Assembly (NCBI RefSeq): GCF_024713945.1
Contig: NC_134681.1
Location: 186,001 to 250,000, forward strand
Length of the DNA: 64,000 bases
Reading direction: 5' to 3'
Origin: Dermatophagoides farinae
Lineage: Eukaryota; Arthropoda; Arachnida; Sarcoptiformes; Pyroglyphidae
A program made the translations under genes and the position numbers. Below the pieces are notes generated by a model. That model searched no databases. It was given only the letters and a program-made list of their open reading frames with translations, and was not told the DNA's origin. The stretch's first letter is position 1. The number at the start of each line of letters is the position of its first letter. Below, piece by piece: positions 61,901-64,000 of the stretch.

Positions 61901-63120
61901 TATTGTATCATTTTCAAACGTTTTGTTTGTTTATTAAATTTGCAAAAATGCTTAGTCCATGAGGTAGTGAAAGCTTCTATAAATATATAAAAAAACAAAA
62001 TTAAAAATCATCAACACATTGGTCACCGGCCACTCCACAACGGAAAGATGGCCGAATATCTTATTGTTCAAAAAATGATACAAACTTTTTTCCATTAAAA
62101 ATAGATAACCTTGACGGGAATAGGTCTTTTTGGATGAACATGAATCTTGAAATTTTTGACGAAACTATCGAATGATCAAGAAAAATTCATAATTAATCAA
62201 TCATTGATTAATTTATTGAACAAGTGAAAGCTTACTTTTTCTTGATTATCAAGCATTTTTTTACGCAATGATTTAGTTTCTTCTTGTGTCATGTTGAAAT
62301 TATTTCGTGTCCGCTGTAAACGCATCTGTAATTCCATTTTCACCGAATAAAAATCGGTAGCAATTTCATGGCCTTGATGATAGAATGTTAACCAACCGAG
62401 CATAAAACTTAGCACAGTTTCAACGAATTCAAATTTTTTCCTTTCATTCACTTCTTGTAATTTCAAAACATATTCAGACATTGCTTTGAAAAAATGTTGC
62501 TGTTCCATAGAATTATTGGCATCGGCTTCCCATAATTGTGTTTCACTTTTCTTCACAGATAGATTGAGGTAACGTTCCAAATTTTGGCAATATTTTGCTG
62601 TCTCTTTTTCAAATTTCTTTTTAGCCTCTTTTGCGCTACCGATTTGATCACGACGAAATCGTTCAATTGGTTCAAGAAATGCTTCATCAGCTTTTTCAAG
62701 TAAACGATCACGTTCATCCTCAATAGTGGACAAAAGACGGGCAAAATCTTTGAATGAATTAGCAATAACCATTTCATCATCGGTTTGTGAATTGCCTATG
62801 CATTCGAAATTGAAATTATTCAATGTATCAGATAATGTACGCTGTGCTCGGCTTAAATCTAGATTTTATATTTATTTATTTATTTTTGAAAAGGAAAAAA
62901 AACATGTTAGAAAAAAGAACATAAAAAATAAATTAGGCTAACAAAAAAAAAAAATTTATGACATACTTCGAGCGGCAGCGATTAAATCTTTAATATCTTT
63001 TATCAAATGCTTTATGGCCGTATTGGTCAGATCTAATTCACGTTCATGTGATTGTAATGTTTCACGAAAAAATGGCGAATCCGTTAGGCCATCAGTAAAT
63101 TCTAACGGTAATAAGCCCAT
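58969..63120 (-). CDS. Graf: GRAF/oligophrenin-type BAR-PH-RhoGAP-SH3 protein
   Basis: Eight exons: 63120-62967, 62858-62236, 62164-62086, 61976-61101, 61026-60921, 60866-60707, 60644-59177, 59060-58969; 3558 nt (1185 aa), all introns GT-AG and in phase. Domain order: BAR, residues 1 to about 260 ([57 protein letters not shown]); PH about 270-430 ([23 protein letters not shown]), carrying a His/Asn/Ser-rich insertion at about 355-405; RhoGAP about 465-665 with arginine finger Arg496 in KGIYRMVGV, plus [19 protein letters not shown] and [13 protein letters not shown]; a Gln/Ser/Pro-rich linker about 670-1125 coded by one exon; and SH3 at the end ([36 protein letters not shown]). GRAF proteins tubulate membranes through BAR-PH and switch off RhoA/Cdc42. 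The linker has eight or more poly-Gln tracts and is much longer than in vertebrate homologues. Confidence 0.95.
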
Positions 63121-64000
63121 TTTGATTTAATTAATAATTTAATTGTTTGTCGTTGTTGATCAGGAATGAAATTTTTTTTTTTTAAAGTCAATTTCTTTTT
63201 GGACAACAGAATTCCCAATTTTTAGCAGCTATGAATGAAAACCTAGAATGAATGAAAAAGAAAAAAGAAAAAGAAAACAAATTAGATTTGATAGAAGAAA
63301 AAAAACAATACAAAATATGGTCACTATATTTGTTGTCACATTTACGTTATTAATCTGTTATTAAGATTTTTTCAATTTGTTAAACCTTTATTAACGAGAT
63401 GCGATATATATATAATTATTACAACAAATTTTGTTTTGTTTGTGTTTATATAATCACCACCAAAAATTAATGTATCAAACGAAGAAATAAAAAAAACATG
63501 AAGTTATGTGGATGAAATAAAAAAACGAAAATAATTGAATTTGGATTTAGTAATTTATTTTGGATTAAATTATCATCAAAAACAACAACAACGATTGTCG
63601 TCGTATAAAACACACACACACACATAGAAAGTGTACGATTTTTCAACCTACACACACACACACAAAAATTCTGGCTAAATACCGTCACATAACCAACAAA
63701 AAACAAACGAATTTTATTTTTTGCTATTAGCCAATCTTTTGTTGTAATAACAAAATGAAGACAAACTAAACTAAACAAACAAACAAATCACGCATCCATA
63801 GGGTTAGGCAATTTTTTTTTAAATTTCTAGAGTTGTTTTCATCGAAGTTGTTGTTGTTGTTGTTGTTCAAATGTTAATGAAAGCAATGTAAATTGGTAAT
63901 ATATGGCCGACAATTTTTGTTGTGTGTGTATGTGTGTGTGTGTGGACAACTTACATATATGAAAATGTAAGTATCGTACCTTCAATGACAGGAAAGAAAC
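63121..64000. other. upstream of the RhoGAP gene, no gene seen
   Basis: Presumed leader and promoter of the minus-strand RhoGAP gene at the window edge. Contains CA/GT runs (63609-63624, 63652-63663, 63922-63943) and TTG runs (63848-63866). One antisense open frame (63467-63778) is repeat-derived. Confidence 0.45.

Overview
This window is eukaryotic nuclear DNA, very AT-rich and full of short tandem repeats. Its genes are cut by short GT-AG introns, mostly 50-150 bp, and several proteins carry long runs of Ser, Asn, His or Gln. Gene content (SWEET transporter, Pelle/IRAK kinase, TMEM104, MBTPS2, one NDRG, GRAF-type RhoGAP) is animal. Base composition, compact introns and the mixture of families suggest an arthropod, and an acariform (for example astigmatid) mite is my best guess. 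The species is an inference and no sequence here proves it.

Layout. 0.9-2.4 kb: SWEET sugar transporter (+). 2.7-5.8 kb: death-domain kinase of the Pelle/IRAK family (-), the kinase of the Toll pathway. 7.1-7.4 and 13.7-13.9 kb: two single-exon NUPR1-like proteins (-). Between them lie two mitochondrial genes in tandem (+): IBA57 (Fe-S cluster assembly) and NSUN4 (mitochondrial rRNA m5C methyltransferase). 14.4-16.7 kb: REXO1-type exonuclease (-). 18.9-23.0 kb: a large, mostly disordered protein with DEK_C and SWIB domains (+). 23.7-24.0 kb: LYRM2 (+), convergent with MBTPS2/site-2 protease (-, 24.1-26.0 kb). 27.9-31.0 kb: TMEM104-like transporter (+). 50.7-55.4 kb: NDRG (+, ten exons). 59.0-63.1 kb: GRAF/oligophrenin-type BAR-PH-RhoGAP-SH3 protein (-, eight exons).

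The 31-50.7 kb stretch is a gene desert of microsatellites holding two decayed mobile elements. One (about 37.5-40.3 kb) is bounded by imperfect inverted repeats, has arrays of short subterminal repeats, and encodes a spliced but broken transposase-like protein, perhaps of the EnSpm/CACTA group; a capsid-like fragment sits inside it. The other (about 42.7-43.5 kb) is an eroded integrase of an LTR retrotransposon.

Three of the twelve main genes (Pelle, IBA57, TMEM104) each contain exactly one base too many to give a continuous reading frame, two of them at or beside a homopolymer. The remaining nine sum to a multiple of three. This looks more like uncorrected assembly indels than biology, but it is testable and affects annotation. 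No bacterial-style system, CRISPR array, rRNA or convincing tRNA was seen.
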